64,000 nucleotides of DNA, from positions 186,001 to 250,000 of the forward strand of contig JAKUDP010000005.1 of NCBI GenBank assembly GCA_022570795.1. The letters are read 5' to 3'. The notes under the pieces were generated by a model. The model made no database searches. It was not told the origin of the DNA and saw nothing but the letters and a program-made list of their open reading frames with translations. Position numbers and translations under genes: made by a program. Below are positions 22,047-33,600 of the stretch, piece after piece. Numbering within the stretch: the stretch's first letter is position 1; every line of letters starts with the position of its first letter. This DNA comes from Sphaerulina vaccinii. Its lineage: Eukaryota > Ascomycota > Dothideomycetes > Mycosphaerellales > Mycosphaerellaceae.

Positions 22047-24500
22047 ATGGGTGACCATCGCAATTCGTCCTCGCAAGCGCTACCAATCGACAAGTCCAGC
22101 CAACAGCAAGCGTCTCAATCACCACTCCGCACGCAGCCACAACCTACGAACCAGCCGCAACGACCACCGCTTCAATCCACAACATCACTTCGAAATGGAT
22201 CGCAGGAATCTGTCCCTACAACGTCTAGTCCGACTCGAGCACGCGCAGGTTCGCGTGCAGAGCGACCACCGCCTCTCCTTCACCAGCCACGACAGCCTGT
22301 AAAGGATGCTGTCAATGCGGCCTTTGACAATTCAGCATCGAGCAGCCAGCTGGATCCCGATATCGAGAAGAGGCTGATTGAGCAAGTGACTGAGCAAGTC
22401 ATCAAGAATCTGCATCTCGTCAATCTATCAGGAGGACCAACACCGACGTCGTCAACTCACTCACCACGAGCACCATCTGTTCAGCCATCTGTCTCCAATG
22501 CATCTCGCTCGCCGCAGCAGCAGTCTCCCGCGCATAGCTCCACCACCGAGTCATTCCCTCCTCACTTCACGCCGCCATCTCCGACGCTGGATAGGGATGG
22601 GTTCCACCGCAGTAGCAAGGGCTCGTCGCCAGAGCGAGAACGGGAGTTGTCGGATGCTGGCAGTCACTTCAGTAGCAAGAGCCAGGGGAGCGTACGAAGC
22701 CGTGGCAGTACGCAAAGCAACCAGGAGGAGTCAACACCTCGAGCATCCCAGCCAGACGTCAGCATTGGTGGTCTCAAACGTAGTAAGACGACGGCATTGG
22801 GTCATGATCTGAGCGCCAGTGATGTACTGCCAAGGAGAAGAGGATCGTCGGAGGCCACAGCTCGACCACCACGAAGAGGTTACCGCTCGTCATACGATGG
22901 CGCCGCTATCAATCAGGATCAGTCTGCAAAGCTTGATGAGAGTCGAGCGGAGGAAGAGGAGCCTACAACTCTCGAACAGTATTGGCAACCGCTTTTCGAG
23001 CATGGGGCACCCACGCCACGCCTCAGTCAGTTCTTGAGAGGACTTGCCATTCACCTCGTCGAAGATTATGATCCCAAAGGAAGCTTGGTAATTGGACCTA
23101 AGAAGATGCTCCGCTTTCTGGATGAGACCAAGGTCGATGAAGAACACTACCCTTGGAGCACCATCTTCGGTGGGCAGATGTCTCACGAATCCATCTCAAT
23201 CATGTATCGGAAGTTGCTATGTCAACATCACCTCATACAACCCCAACAGCATGCCCAGGACGCTCCTACGGTGCCGGCACTCACACCACATGGCTTTGCT
23301 ACATTCATGACGTGCCTTGTTCAGGCTCATCCTGATACGGAGTACGCTCGACTGACGACAGCTGTGAGAGATATGCCAATTTCGAACGCGGACCAAACCA
23401 AGGAACGCTTCCCCAAGGAACTATCGAGACGATTGCTACCGCAGAAGTCGAATGTTCAGGCTGAACAGAGGTTGATTGCCAGTCTGAACCACGAACCTGA
23501 TCTCGTCCCCTTGGAGCGGGTCATAAACGCGATGCCTCCACCGCCTCCTTCAGCTCCACCTGCAGCTTCTCCTAAGCAGCAAGCTTTTCCCGAGCGTGAG
23601 AGGGCGCCTTACAGCCAGTCAGCATCGCAGTCGAATGCTGTTAACGACGACGACTTGGCAGAGATATCTCCTCCTGCTATGCCAATCGAGCGCGAACGAA
23701 AGCCGTACTTTGCGAAAGAAGGCAGCGGCAAGCAGTATGAAGCAGAAGTAATCCGTGAACGTGAACGTGAACGAGATCGAGACAGGGATCGAGAAAGAGA
23801 TCGAGAGAAGGACCGCGACCGTGACCGTGACAGAGACCGCGAGCGAGATCGCAGCCAGCGACAACCTAGTAGGCCGAATGCAAGCCAGCAGCGACCCGAG
23901 TTTCCCACTTCACGACCATCACGGCACGACACTGGACCACCACCAGGCCAATCTGCATTTGGTGGGTCTGCAGCTACGGAGGCTGTGAATGTAACTTCTG
24001 CAAGCAGAAACCAAAGAGTGCCTCAAGGTCCACCGCCTCCATCAGTAAAAGCCGGGCCATCCAGAAGCGGACGCAGATCTCCACCGCTCCGTGGACCGTT
24101 TCGCAGCGAACCTATGGACATTGGGCAGATTCCGTCATCCCACTATGCATCTAATCTCCACGGACAGTCGCCTCGCGATCGAGATCGTTTCGCTGGCGAT
24201 CCGGACGAGGATGCATTGCGTGCATATGACAGTAGAAGACCTTCTGGACGGAACGACGAAGACTACGGAGGGCGACCCATACCGCCACGAAATACTCAGC
24301 CTGGCCAGAACAATTGCGACCCCATGCAGTATGGCTCTGGCAGCAACCCTACCAGCTTCAATCGAAACTCAGTACCTGGTGCACCAGACGATAGACGGCG
24401 AAGTTGGTACCCTGGCTCTTCTGGTGCTGCTGGAGGCACAGACGGCTATGGCAGCTATGCGAATAATGGCAACACATACGGTCCGCCTCCTACGCACTAG
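22047..24500 (+). CDS. DUF7514 domain protein, possibly truncated by in-frame TAG
   Basis: 817 aa from MGDHRNSSSQ (good start context, AAGATGG). The frame is open about 40 nt upstream without an ATG. A Ser/Pro/Gln-rich disordered N-half is followed by a compact domain at about 310-500: LEQYWQPLFEHGAPTPRLSQ, then LVIGPKKMLRFLDE, YPWSTIFGG, VPALTPHGFATFMT and FPKELSRRLLP. This is the DUF7514 signature of filamentous ascomycete proteins; its function is unknown. The C-half has an Arg/Glu-Arg/Asp dipeptide run (about 571-605), then Pro/Gly/Ser-rich disorder ending YGPPPTH at TAG 24498-24500. The same frame continues for another 89 codons (24501-24770) with KRKSS- and RSRS-type content. The TAG may therefore be an intron 3' end (candidate GT at 24372, 129 bp) or a real stop. 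Confidence 0.8.
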   Translation: MGDHRNSSSQALPIDKSSQQQASQSPLRTQPQPTNQPQRPPLQSTTSLRNGSQESVPTTSSPTRARAGSRAERPPPLLHQPRQPVKDAVNAAFDNSASSSQLDPDIEKRLIEQVTEQVIKNLHLVNLSGGPTPTSSTHSPRAPSVQPSVSNASRSPQQQSPAHSSTTESFPPHFTPPSPTLDRDGFHRSSKGSSPERERELSDAGSHFSSKSQGSVRSRGSTQSNQEESTPRASQPDVSIGGLKRSKTTALGHDLSASDVLPRRRGSSEATARPPRRGYRSSYDGAAINQDQSAKLDESRAEEEEPTTLEQYWQPLFEHGAPTPRLSQFLRGLAIHLVEDYDPKGSLVIGPKKMLRFLDETKVDEEHYPWSTIFGGQMSHESISIMYRKLLCQHHLIQPQQHAQDAPTVPALTPHGFATFMTCLVQAHPDTEYARLTTAVRDMPISNADQTKERFPKELSRRLLPQKSNVQAEQRLIASLNHEPDLVPLERVINAMPPPPPSAPPAASPKQQAFPERERAPYSQSASQSNAVNDDDLAEISPPAMPIERERKPYFAKEGSGKQYEAEVIRERERERDRDRDRERDREKDRDRDRDRDRERDRSQRQPSRPNASQQRPEFPTSRPSRHDTGPPPGQSAFGGSAATEAVNVTSASRNQRVPQGPPPPSVKAGPSRSGRRSPPLRGPFRSEPMDIGQIPSSHYASNLHGQSPRDRDRFAGDPDEDALRAYDSRRPSGRNDEDYGGRPIPPRNTQPGQNNCDPMQYGSGSNPTSFNRNSVPGAPDDRRRSWYPGSSGAAGGTDGYGSYANNGNTYGPPPTH
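23755..23865 (+). repeat. Arg-Glu/Arg-Asp coding microsatellite
   Basis: Degenerate GA/CG-rich tandem hexamer run inside the DUF7514 gene. It encodes alternating RE, RD and DR dipeptides (RERERERDRDRDRERDRE at its start), a charged low-complexity tract. Such RD/RE tracts occur in RNA-associated proteins, but here I infer no function. Confidence 0.8.
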
Positions 24501-25548
24501 AAGCGCAAGAGCAGCGCAGGGAGTACGGAGAAGCGCAAAAGCAGCTCAGGTAGCACGATACACAACAGCAGCACTGCCGGCAGTCCAGGACCTTCGATCC
24601 TGAAGAATCCCGGCCCAGCAGCTATAAGACAAAAGAGCGTTCGAGAAGACAGCAACGAGAGCTTTGAGAGCGAATCGTCTACAGAGCGTGCTCGCCGTGA
24701 GCTGCGTAGTCGGTCTAGAACCAGACTACAGGTTGCATTTGATGAAGCCAAGCATCACAACACGATATGACAAGATACATTAGCATTGACACCGGCGTAC
24801 TAAGGAAGCGACTTGCATCTTGCTTTTCTGCTTCAATTGGATACCCCAGGCATGTTTTGAGCGAGCGAGCGAATAGCATGCATTACTTTTCAATCACGAA
24901 TGACGACGACGGGCGACGAAGACGATGATGAACTTGGTTCACTTGTGTAGCGATAATGAAAGGGCCCGATTGATGACATTCCTATGTAACAATATCACAA
25001 ATACCAACATGTGATCAAAACATGTGGCAGTAGTAGTACCGCAAGCCTCACTGCGCACAGCCACTCTTTCATCTTGTCCTGCTACACTGAGTACGTGGCT
25101 TTCGCGTGAGGTCAAGCACGGAGGCGGTTTCAGTCAGGTGTTGGTTGCCAGCCTTCTTAAACGCATCCTCGTCATCTGTGGTTGCGCGTACTTCTTCTTT
25201 CTCCCAGAGTAGCCACAGCGTGAAGCTAGGTTCGTGATAATTTGACTCCTGTCTGACATCGGCACTGGCGAAACAGGCTTGCGGTAATGCATTTGAGCTA
25301 TAATTGCTACAAGCATATGCATGCACGAGAGTCAGGGATGTGTGGTGAGGTATTTTCGTTGGGTAGCAACCAGCACTCGACTCTTCACAGACGAGTACTT
25401 TTTGACGACGATAATGTGACAGGTCTGCTTATCAGAGCTGAACAACATACACCGCTTTCAGACAAAAGGTATTAGGTCTCGTAGGTCAGGTCTATCTCAC
25501 GGTACAAAGAGGCCATCTTCATTCTCTTCCTCGAATCGATATCCATGC
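24501..25548. other. 3' flank of DUF7514 gene, first part open in its frame
   Basis: 24501-24770 is an uninterrupted continuation of the DUF7514 frame after its TAG and may be coding. The remainder to 25548, between convergent genes, shows nothing I recognise. Confidence 0.5.
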
Positions 25549-27621
25549 TCACCTAATCATTCCCAGTTCCTCCACCGCCTCACTGACACCATCCTCCAGA
25601 ATGCTGCTTCCACCCAGCAAGTCCTTTCCTGCATTCCCGTGGACACTTCTCTCACCCCACACCTCGTGAAACTTGATACTCGCGTCACTCGTGGCTACCA
25701 CAAGACAGCCCTCACCCTCCTTTTTGCCGTTCGTCCCATCTCGTGATAATTTGTTGCCATCGGCGCCACCAGGGTAGCCCACAGCATACAGAGCTCTCTC
25801 TTCGCCCCACCAGGGAATTCCCACAACTCTCTTGCAGCTAGGCCATGCGAACACCGCAACTCGATATGGATGTTCAGGTTGGGCGAAACCGAACGTAGCT
25901 GCAATTTCCTTTCGCGTGGAGCTCCACACCAAACTTGTCACCTGAGCGTGACAATCAATCGTCGCGAGTCTGGCACCGGATACTGCATGGAAGAAGTGGA
26001 TGCATCGGTCGTTGCTGCCTCCGCCAGCTGCAACGAGAGAGACCTGCCACGGAGCAAAGGATATGGCTTTCACAGCCGCGTTCAGGGAGAAGAGATGCTT
26101 CTCTTGCCCAGGATTGATTGCTAGCACATCGCCTTGGCCAGCGAGCGGATCAGTACGCGATGGGCTGCTTCCATTGACTACTGTGATATCGCTCGTCGGG
26201 CTGCTAGGATCGGCAGTACTGCTGTTGCCATGGCGCTGAAATAGTTTCTTCGTTTCGAAGAGGTACAAGTGGTTGTCGTTGCCTCCTGTCCCAAGATACT
26301 CACCGTCTTTGCTCCAAGCAAGTCCACAAACCTGCTGAGAGTGACAGGTGAATCGAGCGACTAAAGTCATGCTTCCATGCCAGCCGAAAAGGTCGCGTTG
26401 ATCTGGCGTTGGCCATTCGACAGAGTAGTAGTAGACATTCCCCATCTCATCACCAACTAACAGCTCTTCTGTCAGCACAGTCGTGCTTGCTTCTTTCACG
26501 GATTGTCGCCGAACAGCGTTTGGTCGAAAGCAGACACACGACACAGGGGCTGGCTGTTCGCTGTCAAAGCGTGGCTCGTTGTCTTGCGGGCTCCACAGGG
26601 TGACACGTCCGTCAGCACGGCCAATAGCGAGAATCGAGCTTCCGCCTTCGACAGAGCTGAAGGACAAGGACGTGACATGTGCTCCGAATGGAGCTGTCAG
26701 TGAGTCGGGAATATGTGTGGGCGTTGTGCCTCGAACTTCGGACCAGAGGTAGACGTGAGGTCCCAACCCAACAGCGAGGCATTGCATTGTGTGAGAGTAG
26801 GCCAAAAGCGAGCAGTAGTAGTCGTCTCGAAGAGCGGGAGCATCGAGAACACGGAATGGAATGATAGGAATCTCTTTTGGCTTTCGTTTCGCAGGCTTTG
26901 TTGGTGAACGACCAAGACCATCAGTCTCCCAAGCATTGTTCTTCCAGCAGGCTCGAGGCCGGTGGCAGTCACTCTATGACCTTGATCGCGGCGAGCAGGA
27001 AGTTGGCGACATTGGAGGCGAGCTATCGTCGAACATACTGACTGGCGAAGTGACATCCATAGCAAGAGCTAATCGATCTCCGTGTACTCTCTCGTCTTCG
27101 CTTGGCGTGTGCCGTCGCAAGAAGTCCGAGGTGAAGTGCGGTGCATTGCTGCCACTTGTGACTCTGCCACCTCTGCCATCGGGGACGCTGGCAATACCTT
27201 CTGTAACCAATGTGCCGCCCACAGTCCACACAGCACCAACACTGACGGCTCTCCTATCCAGGAAGGGATCCGTTGGCGTTGGTGGTCCTCCTGCGACTCG
27301 CCCAAATGGCGGCGGTCTGCGGATGGTCACGAAGCGATCATCTCCACGCTGTGCACGGCGACGATCTGGACCGAATGGATCATCACGAGAAGGGCGTGTC
27401 CGTGGAGGAGTCAGTAGTTGCAGGCTCTGCTTCGTAGGTGTGCAGGCTCGTCCGGGAATAAAGCGATCACGGTGCTTCCACAGTGCGCTGTCCCGATGCC
27501 TTGCGCTAGCTAACTGTCGCCTTGGGGGAGTGGTCGGTTCATATTCTGCGGAGAAGATGGCATCATCCTCATCGTCCAGTGTAGATGCACTTTTGTGCTC
27601 TCGGACACTGGGATTGGGCAT
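25549..27621 (-). CDS. Cdc20/Cdh1/Ama1-family APC/C activator (WD40)
   Basis: WD40 substrate adaptor of the anaphase-promoting complex. From MPNPSVREHK at 27621, a C-box DRFIPGR sits at 52-58. After the gap come WKNNAWETDGLGRSPTKP, IPIIPFRVLDAPALRDDYYCS, then LAVGLGPHVYLWSE and about seven WD repeats (CGLAWSKDGEYLGTGGNDN, VTSLVWSSTRKEIAATFGF). The protein ends ELGMIR, the Ile-Arg tail that docks on TPR subunits. A single TAG at 26976-26974 interrupts an otherwise continuous frame. I infer a 3n intron: either 27042-26974 (69 bp, GTCAGT...CATAG; about 667 aa) or 27038-26952 (87 bp, GTATGT...CGAG). The short C-box-to-WD linker and the DAPALRDDYYCSLLAY wording suggest the meiotic Ama1 type, with moderate confidence. 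It is divergent from the RabGGTase gene. Confidence 0.87.
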
Positions 27622-27861
27622 CGCAATATCAATATCGATACTATAGCAATGCTGTAAACTATGTCAGTCGGGCGTAGGAAAGGTCAGCATTGTACCAAGA
27701 ACGGAAGATAGGAGCCTTGAACATTGCTGCCTCAACAAGTGTCCTCCTTCCTACCTCTTCCCTTTGGTCATGTGTGTGGAGAAGGAGTGGCACACAACGC
27801 CGATTCAAGTCGACTGACACCTTCCACGACAACACCCTGCAGCGGCCGCGAGAGACCGGCC

Positions 27862-29110
27862 ATGGCAAGTGTAAGTCGATGATTGTGAATGGGACCGTGT
27901 GGAGGTTTGAGGTGAAGTCGACTGACGCGATGGCAGCACGGAGTCACGCGGGCAAGTCTGCCGGACAAGAGCGAACGCGATAGAGAAAAGGAACGCAAGC
28001 ACATTGCGAAGTACAAGGAATTGGAGAAGGACGTCTTCGAGAGAGTTGGTTCACTGCGCCAATTCATAATCACTGGAGACTAAGTGGCGGGCACAGATAT
28101 CTGCGAAAGACTACTCCAATGACACCCTCCGGCTCACATCACAGCTCCTACACCAGAACCCCGAATACTATACCATCTGGAATCACCGTCGTGTGATACT
28201 CGAGTCGAAGTTTGCCACAGAGCTCGCTTCCGGCGAAAATGCCTCAGATGTCGAAGAGGGTGATACTGCCGCTGCCGAAAAAGCCAACCTGACTGTCCCT
28301 CAGCGCGAGATCCTTCTCGTCATAAAAGAAGACCTCGAATTCCAGATTCCTCTTCTCAAGCAGTGGCCCAAATGCTACTGGATTTGGAACCATCGCCAAT
28401 GGCTGCTCATGACAGCTACGCAGCATATACCTTCCCATGCCACAATCGATCTATGGAAAGCGGAGTTGGGACTTGTGAGCAAGATGCTGTCTATGGACAG
28501 CAGGAACTTCCATGGCTGGAACTACAGAAGAGTGGTAGTGGAGAACATTGAACGATTGTCAAACACAAGTATGTGTGAAGCCGAATACCAATACACGACG
28601 AAGATGATTGAAAGCAATCTGTCAAACTTCAGCGCCTGGCATGATCGGGGACAACTTCTGCCTAGATTGCTGGATGAACGAGGAAATGACGAGGCAGAGA
28701 GGCGGAAGACTTTCGACGCAGAGTTCAAGCTCATCACGAACGCACTGTACACAGACCCATACGACCAGAGTCTGTGGTTCTATCACCAGTATCTCATGGC
28801 TGCTCTGGAGGAGCGTAACCCGAAGGCTCCAGTGCTACTGAAGAACGTGGACGAGGAGGTGAGGATGGAGTTCCTGAAACGAGAGATCGAGAACGTCAGA
28901 GAGATGCTGGACGGTGCTGAGGACTGCAAGTACATCTACCAGGCTCTGTTGGAGTACTCGAGGAGATACTTGGAGCTCAATGCAGGAGCAAGTGTTGTCA
29001 GAAGTGACGAGCTGACAAGCTGGCTGTCAGAGCTGGATAAGATTGATCCTTTACGGAGAGGGAGATGGGAGGACCTGGACAAGAAGCTCAGAAGCATGTC
29101 TAAGGCGTAG
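27862..29110 (+). CDS. bet4: Rab geranylgeranyltransferase (type II) alpha subunit
   Basis: Three exons: 27862-27870, 27937-28044, 28097-29110; introns 66 bp (GTAAGT, CTGAC branch) and 52 bp (GTTGGT); 376 aa. The 9-nt first exon encodes MAS, and splicing gives the family opening MASHGVTR. Prenyltransferase-alpha repeats: NPEYYTIWNHRRVIL, WPKCYWIWNHRQWLL, DSRNFHGWNYRRVVV, NLSNFSAWHDRGQLL and DPYDQSLWFYHQYLM. The CYWIWNHR wording is typical of Bet4 and distinguishes it from the farnesyltransferase/GGTase-I alpha (Ram2). With Bet2 and the escort protein it attaches geranylgeranyl groups to Rab GTPases in the cytosol. About 240 bp separate its start from the divergent APC/C activator gene, so the two share a compact promoter. 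Confidence 0.93.
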
Positions 29111-29268
29111 AGTAGATCCACGGATTGTGGGAAGTGGTCGATGCCGCTGCTCCATACTTCGGCACTCTCCATCAATTTCTCTTTGACCTTGAGTACAATT
29201 CATGCGGCTTGAATCAGAGACAGTGCGTGATGGCAATCTCCATTCTCTTCGAGCCTTGGGCTGACCTA

Positions 29269-29796
29269 CTAATGATTCTGCTGCAGTCCGGGCACGTTCT
29301 TGCTCCTTACGCATAACCATCTACCATTCCCATTCTTCTCGAACTCCATCAGAACCACGTTACGTCTCACCACACCAGGAGGCAAACCATGCGACTCAAC
29401 ATTCGCCCAAGCCGAAGCAAATCTCGCTTTACGCATAACCTCAACAGTCATATCGTCGAGGACTCGATAAGAGTATTCTGGACAACACGCAGAAAGACGC
29501 TTTTCGACTTCAAGGAAAGCTCGTAAGTTTGTCGTCTGCTTCGTGTCGCGAAGATGCACACTGGACAGCTCGTCCATATCTCCTGCGTACTGCTTCGCGA
29601 CATACGCTCTAGCATCCTAAGGCACTCCGGAGCAGTCATCAGCATAGTCGGGAGAGAAGTTTTGCCATACTTCTGCTTCTGGATCGAGATTGCGGTCGTT
29701 GATTGCTTGGTAGGCGGCGCGGACGATGGACTCTATTTGCCATTTGTCGATGGAGTCTGGTGGAGCCGCAGTTCCTTGGTGGGTGTAGGTGGCCAT
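29269..29796 (-). CDS. SnoaL/NTF2-like small protein, in-frame TAG removed by inferred intron
   Basis: Begins MATYTHQGTAAPPDSIDKWQ at 29796. The frame reads on through AAYQAINDRNLDPEAE, meets TAG at 29619-29617, and resumes in the same frame with DARAYVAKQYAGDMDELSS and GVVRRNVVLMEFEKNGNGRW. A 54-bp segment 29670-29617 (GTATGG, CTGAT, CTTAG) can be spliced out in phase 0, giving 157 aa. The alternative is a TGG-to-TAG nonsense change. The pattern of helix with 'NDRN', conserved Trp/Tyr, and alternating beta strands at the end resembles SnoaL-like/NTF2-fold proteins, which bind small ligands or act as cyclases or isomerases. That assignment is by shape and is tentative. It is convergent with the RabGGTase gene. 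Confidence 0.55.
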
Positions 29797-30624
29797 CTAG
29801 TCCTGGTGCTACAAGCTTTGCCTGTGGTGTAGTAGTGCAGCTTGCTCTCTTGATACCCTTCTGTGCTCTGAGCTCCATGGACTATATATCCGAAGGATGG
29901 CCTGATGGTTATCAGTTCGCCAGCCTCGGTCATGATTATGCGAGCCTACCAAGATGTCCATAAGAGATGCTATATAGCTCAGCTTCTGACTTCGCTCTGC
30001 TTAGTCTGCTTAGTCCTCAACAGCCATTGCTGACTCTTGAAAATCCATTACCATTAGCTTTAAGCTGTCATGGAACCTGTTATTTATCAACTGTGGTCGA
30101 CTCCACGCGAACGCATTTAGCCGGCCTGTTGGAGTGGCTGACTTGCGGCTGAACTTAAATATGCATGGCGTTGAGCTCCGACATGTGAGTAATTATAGAC
30201 AAGTTTGATGTCTTTTCGTGTTCTCGATCATCATTGAAGGCGCATTCGATACCAAATGATGTGCACATATGTGCTAGAGACGCGCGTGACAGTCGTCAAT
30301 CACTCCACGGCGCACAAAACAAAGAGCCAATGATGCCATGCACGTTCATTGCCGATCGGGTTTGTGTGGAGAACGAGGGCGGGCAAAGGAATTCGATGAT
30401 CTGGCCAACATTGGCAGGCGGTGGTAGAGGATAGTAGTGCCACTACTACTCGGAGGAGGGTGGTATCGCTTCTCACCTTCTGCTTCCTGCTTCTACACAT
30501 GACTTTCGTTGTCTGATTCATTCGTTGACACTCCCCACGCTCGCTGACAGAGGACCACAGTACGCGGCGAACATAATGTGCGAGACCGTCTGCTGAGAAC
30601 AGCCGTTGAGCGGCGATCGCGTTG
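29797..30624. other. Divergent intergenic region before flippase gene
   Basis: Holds the promoters of the SnoaL-like gene (minus) and the flippase gene (plus). Overlapping antisense open frames at 30300-30870 have no motif. Nothing else recognised. Confidence 0.5.
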
Positions 30625-33600
30625 ATGATGATGGCGGCGGGGAAGAGGGAAAGCGACGAGAGCACGATGAGTGGGAGCGCGACGGCGACCTGGAACGAGA
30701 AGAGAGCGGACTGGTATCGACAACACATCCAAGAGCCCGCCGAGCAGTGCTATCAACGCTACATCGTTGAACTTGTCTTGCGCCAGAAGCCACTGCCTTC
30801 GTCGAAAGATGGCAGACATGTTTCGCTGCGGGCAACGCATGAACAACCTCTCATCGACGAGAGGCGCAATCATGCCTTCTTATCGAACACCATACGGTCC
30901 TCGAGGTATACCATATGGGACTTTTTGCCTAAGCAGTTGTTCTTCCAGGCTACGCGACTCCATAATTTCTACTTTATCTGCATTGGTATACCCCAGGCCA
31001 TTCCAGGATTGTCGACTACTGGAAACTATACTACCATCTTGCCACTGACCTTCTTCATCCTCTTGACAGTACTAAAGGAAGGGTACGATGATTGGGGAAG
31101 GCATAAGATGGATAAGGTAGAGAACAACAAGCTTGCGAGGGTCCTGAGGCTTAAGAAGCACTCTGCATCTCAAGAGGAAGCGAGGAGGCCGCTAGCGAGA
31201 ACTGTGTCAGAACTATCAGTGCTGAGGTGGGCTGGGAAAGGCAAAGCTGGCGACCTACTGGAGAACGAGCCCGATGAGGACGAAATGCTAGCCTGGGACT
31301 GCAGCACCAAATGGCACAACATCAAGGTCGGAGACGTGCTCAAGCTCAAGCGTGATGAGCCCATACCAGCAGATATCATTCTCCTGCATAGCACGGGCGA
31401 GAATGGTGTGGCCTTCATCGAGACCATGGCTCTGGACGGTGAAACCACCCTCAAGACCAAGCAAGCTCTCCCGGACTTGCTTAACCGGTGCGGAACAATT
31501 GGCGACCTGAGAAGTGTTCAAGCAGAGCTTCACATCGAAGACCCGAACAAGGACCTGTACGACTTCAACGGAAGGCTTTCAATTAATGGCAAGACCCTCC
31601 CACTTACGCTCAACGAGGTTGTGTTTCGAGGAAGTGTTCTGCGCAACACTGCTCACATCTACGGACTTGTTGTCAACACTGGCGAGGAGTGTAAGATTAG
31701 AATGAATGCGAATCACCACGCACCGGCAAAGGTTCCCAGGCTCGAAAAGTACGCCAACCAGGTTGTGCTTACACTCATCTTCTACGTCGTCGTGGTCTCT
31801 ATAGGTCTCTCATGTGGTTACCTGATGTGGCACGATGCTTTCGAAGCAGGGGCATGGTACTTGCAAGACGCCGCGCCGGAGTTCAAGCAAATCATCATTG
31901 GCTTTCTTATCATGTTCAACAATGTGATACCTTTGGCTCTGTACGTTTCGTTGGAGATCACCAAGATTGGCCAAAGGCTTATGGTGCAGAGCGACGTGGA
32001 GATGTTCGATGAAGCGACCAATACACCGATGAGCTGCAACACGAACACGATTCTGGAAGATCTAGGGCAAATCAGTTACATCCTCAGCGACAAGACTGGA
32101 ACACTGACAGAGAACGTCATGAATTTCCAGGCTCTCTCATGCGGCGGCATCGTGTGGACACGAGATGTGGATGGCAGCATGTCTGCGAAGACAGAAGAGA
32201 TTCGTTCGAAAAGTGATACGCGCAACGGGAAAGGCGGCGCCGAGAAGATTGTTATCGAAACACGAGAAGTGGGCGAAGGCTCGTCAAGGGATGCTTCGCA
32301 CCCTCGCAAGTCGCAAGCCTTGTCGCGAAAGTCAATGCAGCATAATCGACCAACAGGACGAACTGTGGCAGAGTTGCTTGGACTGATCGCACGTGAACCA
32401 CACTCGCCAATGGCACGAAGAGGACGAGAATTCATACTTGGTATAGCACTTTGTCACACTGCTTTGCCAGAGATTAAAGAAGATGGTATCGACTTCCAGG
32501 CCTCAAGCCCGGACGAGGTCGCATTGGTGAGGGCTGCACAGGAGATGGGATATCTGTTGATCAATAGGTCTTCGCAGAAGATAGAGCTTCTTATCGGATC
32601 CGTGCCGAACCAGACGCGCGAAGTGTACGAGGTTCTGGAAGTCATCGAGTTCAGCAGCAAGCGAAAACGCATGTCCATCGTGGTAAGATGTCCTGATGGT
32701 CGTATATGGCTTATCTGCAAAGGTGCAGACAGTCACATCATTCCACGCTTGCGTCAATCCCAGCTAGCAGCTCGCAAGTCAGCGGAAGTGCGTCGCAGTA
32801 TGGACGTTAGCAGACAGCGCCTTCGCAAGAGTATGCAGGAAGAGGGAAGGAACAGCTTTGGTGGCAGACCAAGTATGCAAGGGCGTGGTCGAAGCTCGAT
32901 GGATGTCCGGTCATCAATGGCCATCGACAGGGCACGTTCCACAGATTTGCGCCCATCACTCGCTCTTGGACGAGCGACGCTGGGAGTACCCAAGATCAGC
33001 TTCGATCCTGGTAGTCTACAAGATGACATTCATGCTCTGGAACATGCAGATGACTCCGCTCTCTTCTCGAAGTGCTTCCAGCATATCGACGACTTCGCGA
33101 CAGAAGGACTGCGAACGTTGCTGTACTCCCACAACTACCTCGATCCAGAGGAATATCTCTCGTGGAGCAAGCTGTACAAAGAGGCAACCACTTCTCTCGT
33201 GAATCGACAAGAACGAATCGAAGCTGCAGGAGAGATCGTTGAACAAGGAATGGATCTGCTCGGCTGCACTGCCATCGAAGATCGTCTTCAGGATGGTGTT
33301 CCGGAGACCATCGATCGCCTTCAACGTGCGAACATCCGTATATGGATGCTCACCGGTGACAAGCGCGAGACAGCCATCAACATCGCTCATTCGGCACGTA
33401 TCTGTCAGCCTGCTTCGCTGATCTACATCCTGGATAGCACTAAAGGCGATTTGCAGGGCCAAATGAGCGAAATCGTCCACGACTCTGACTGTCACAAAGT
33501 CGCTGTCATCGACGGACTCACCCTCTCGCATATCGACACGGACCCTCAGCTACGATTGTTGTTCTTCACCACGCTCATCGCCAACGTCGACTCAGTCATT

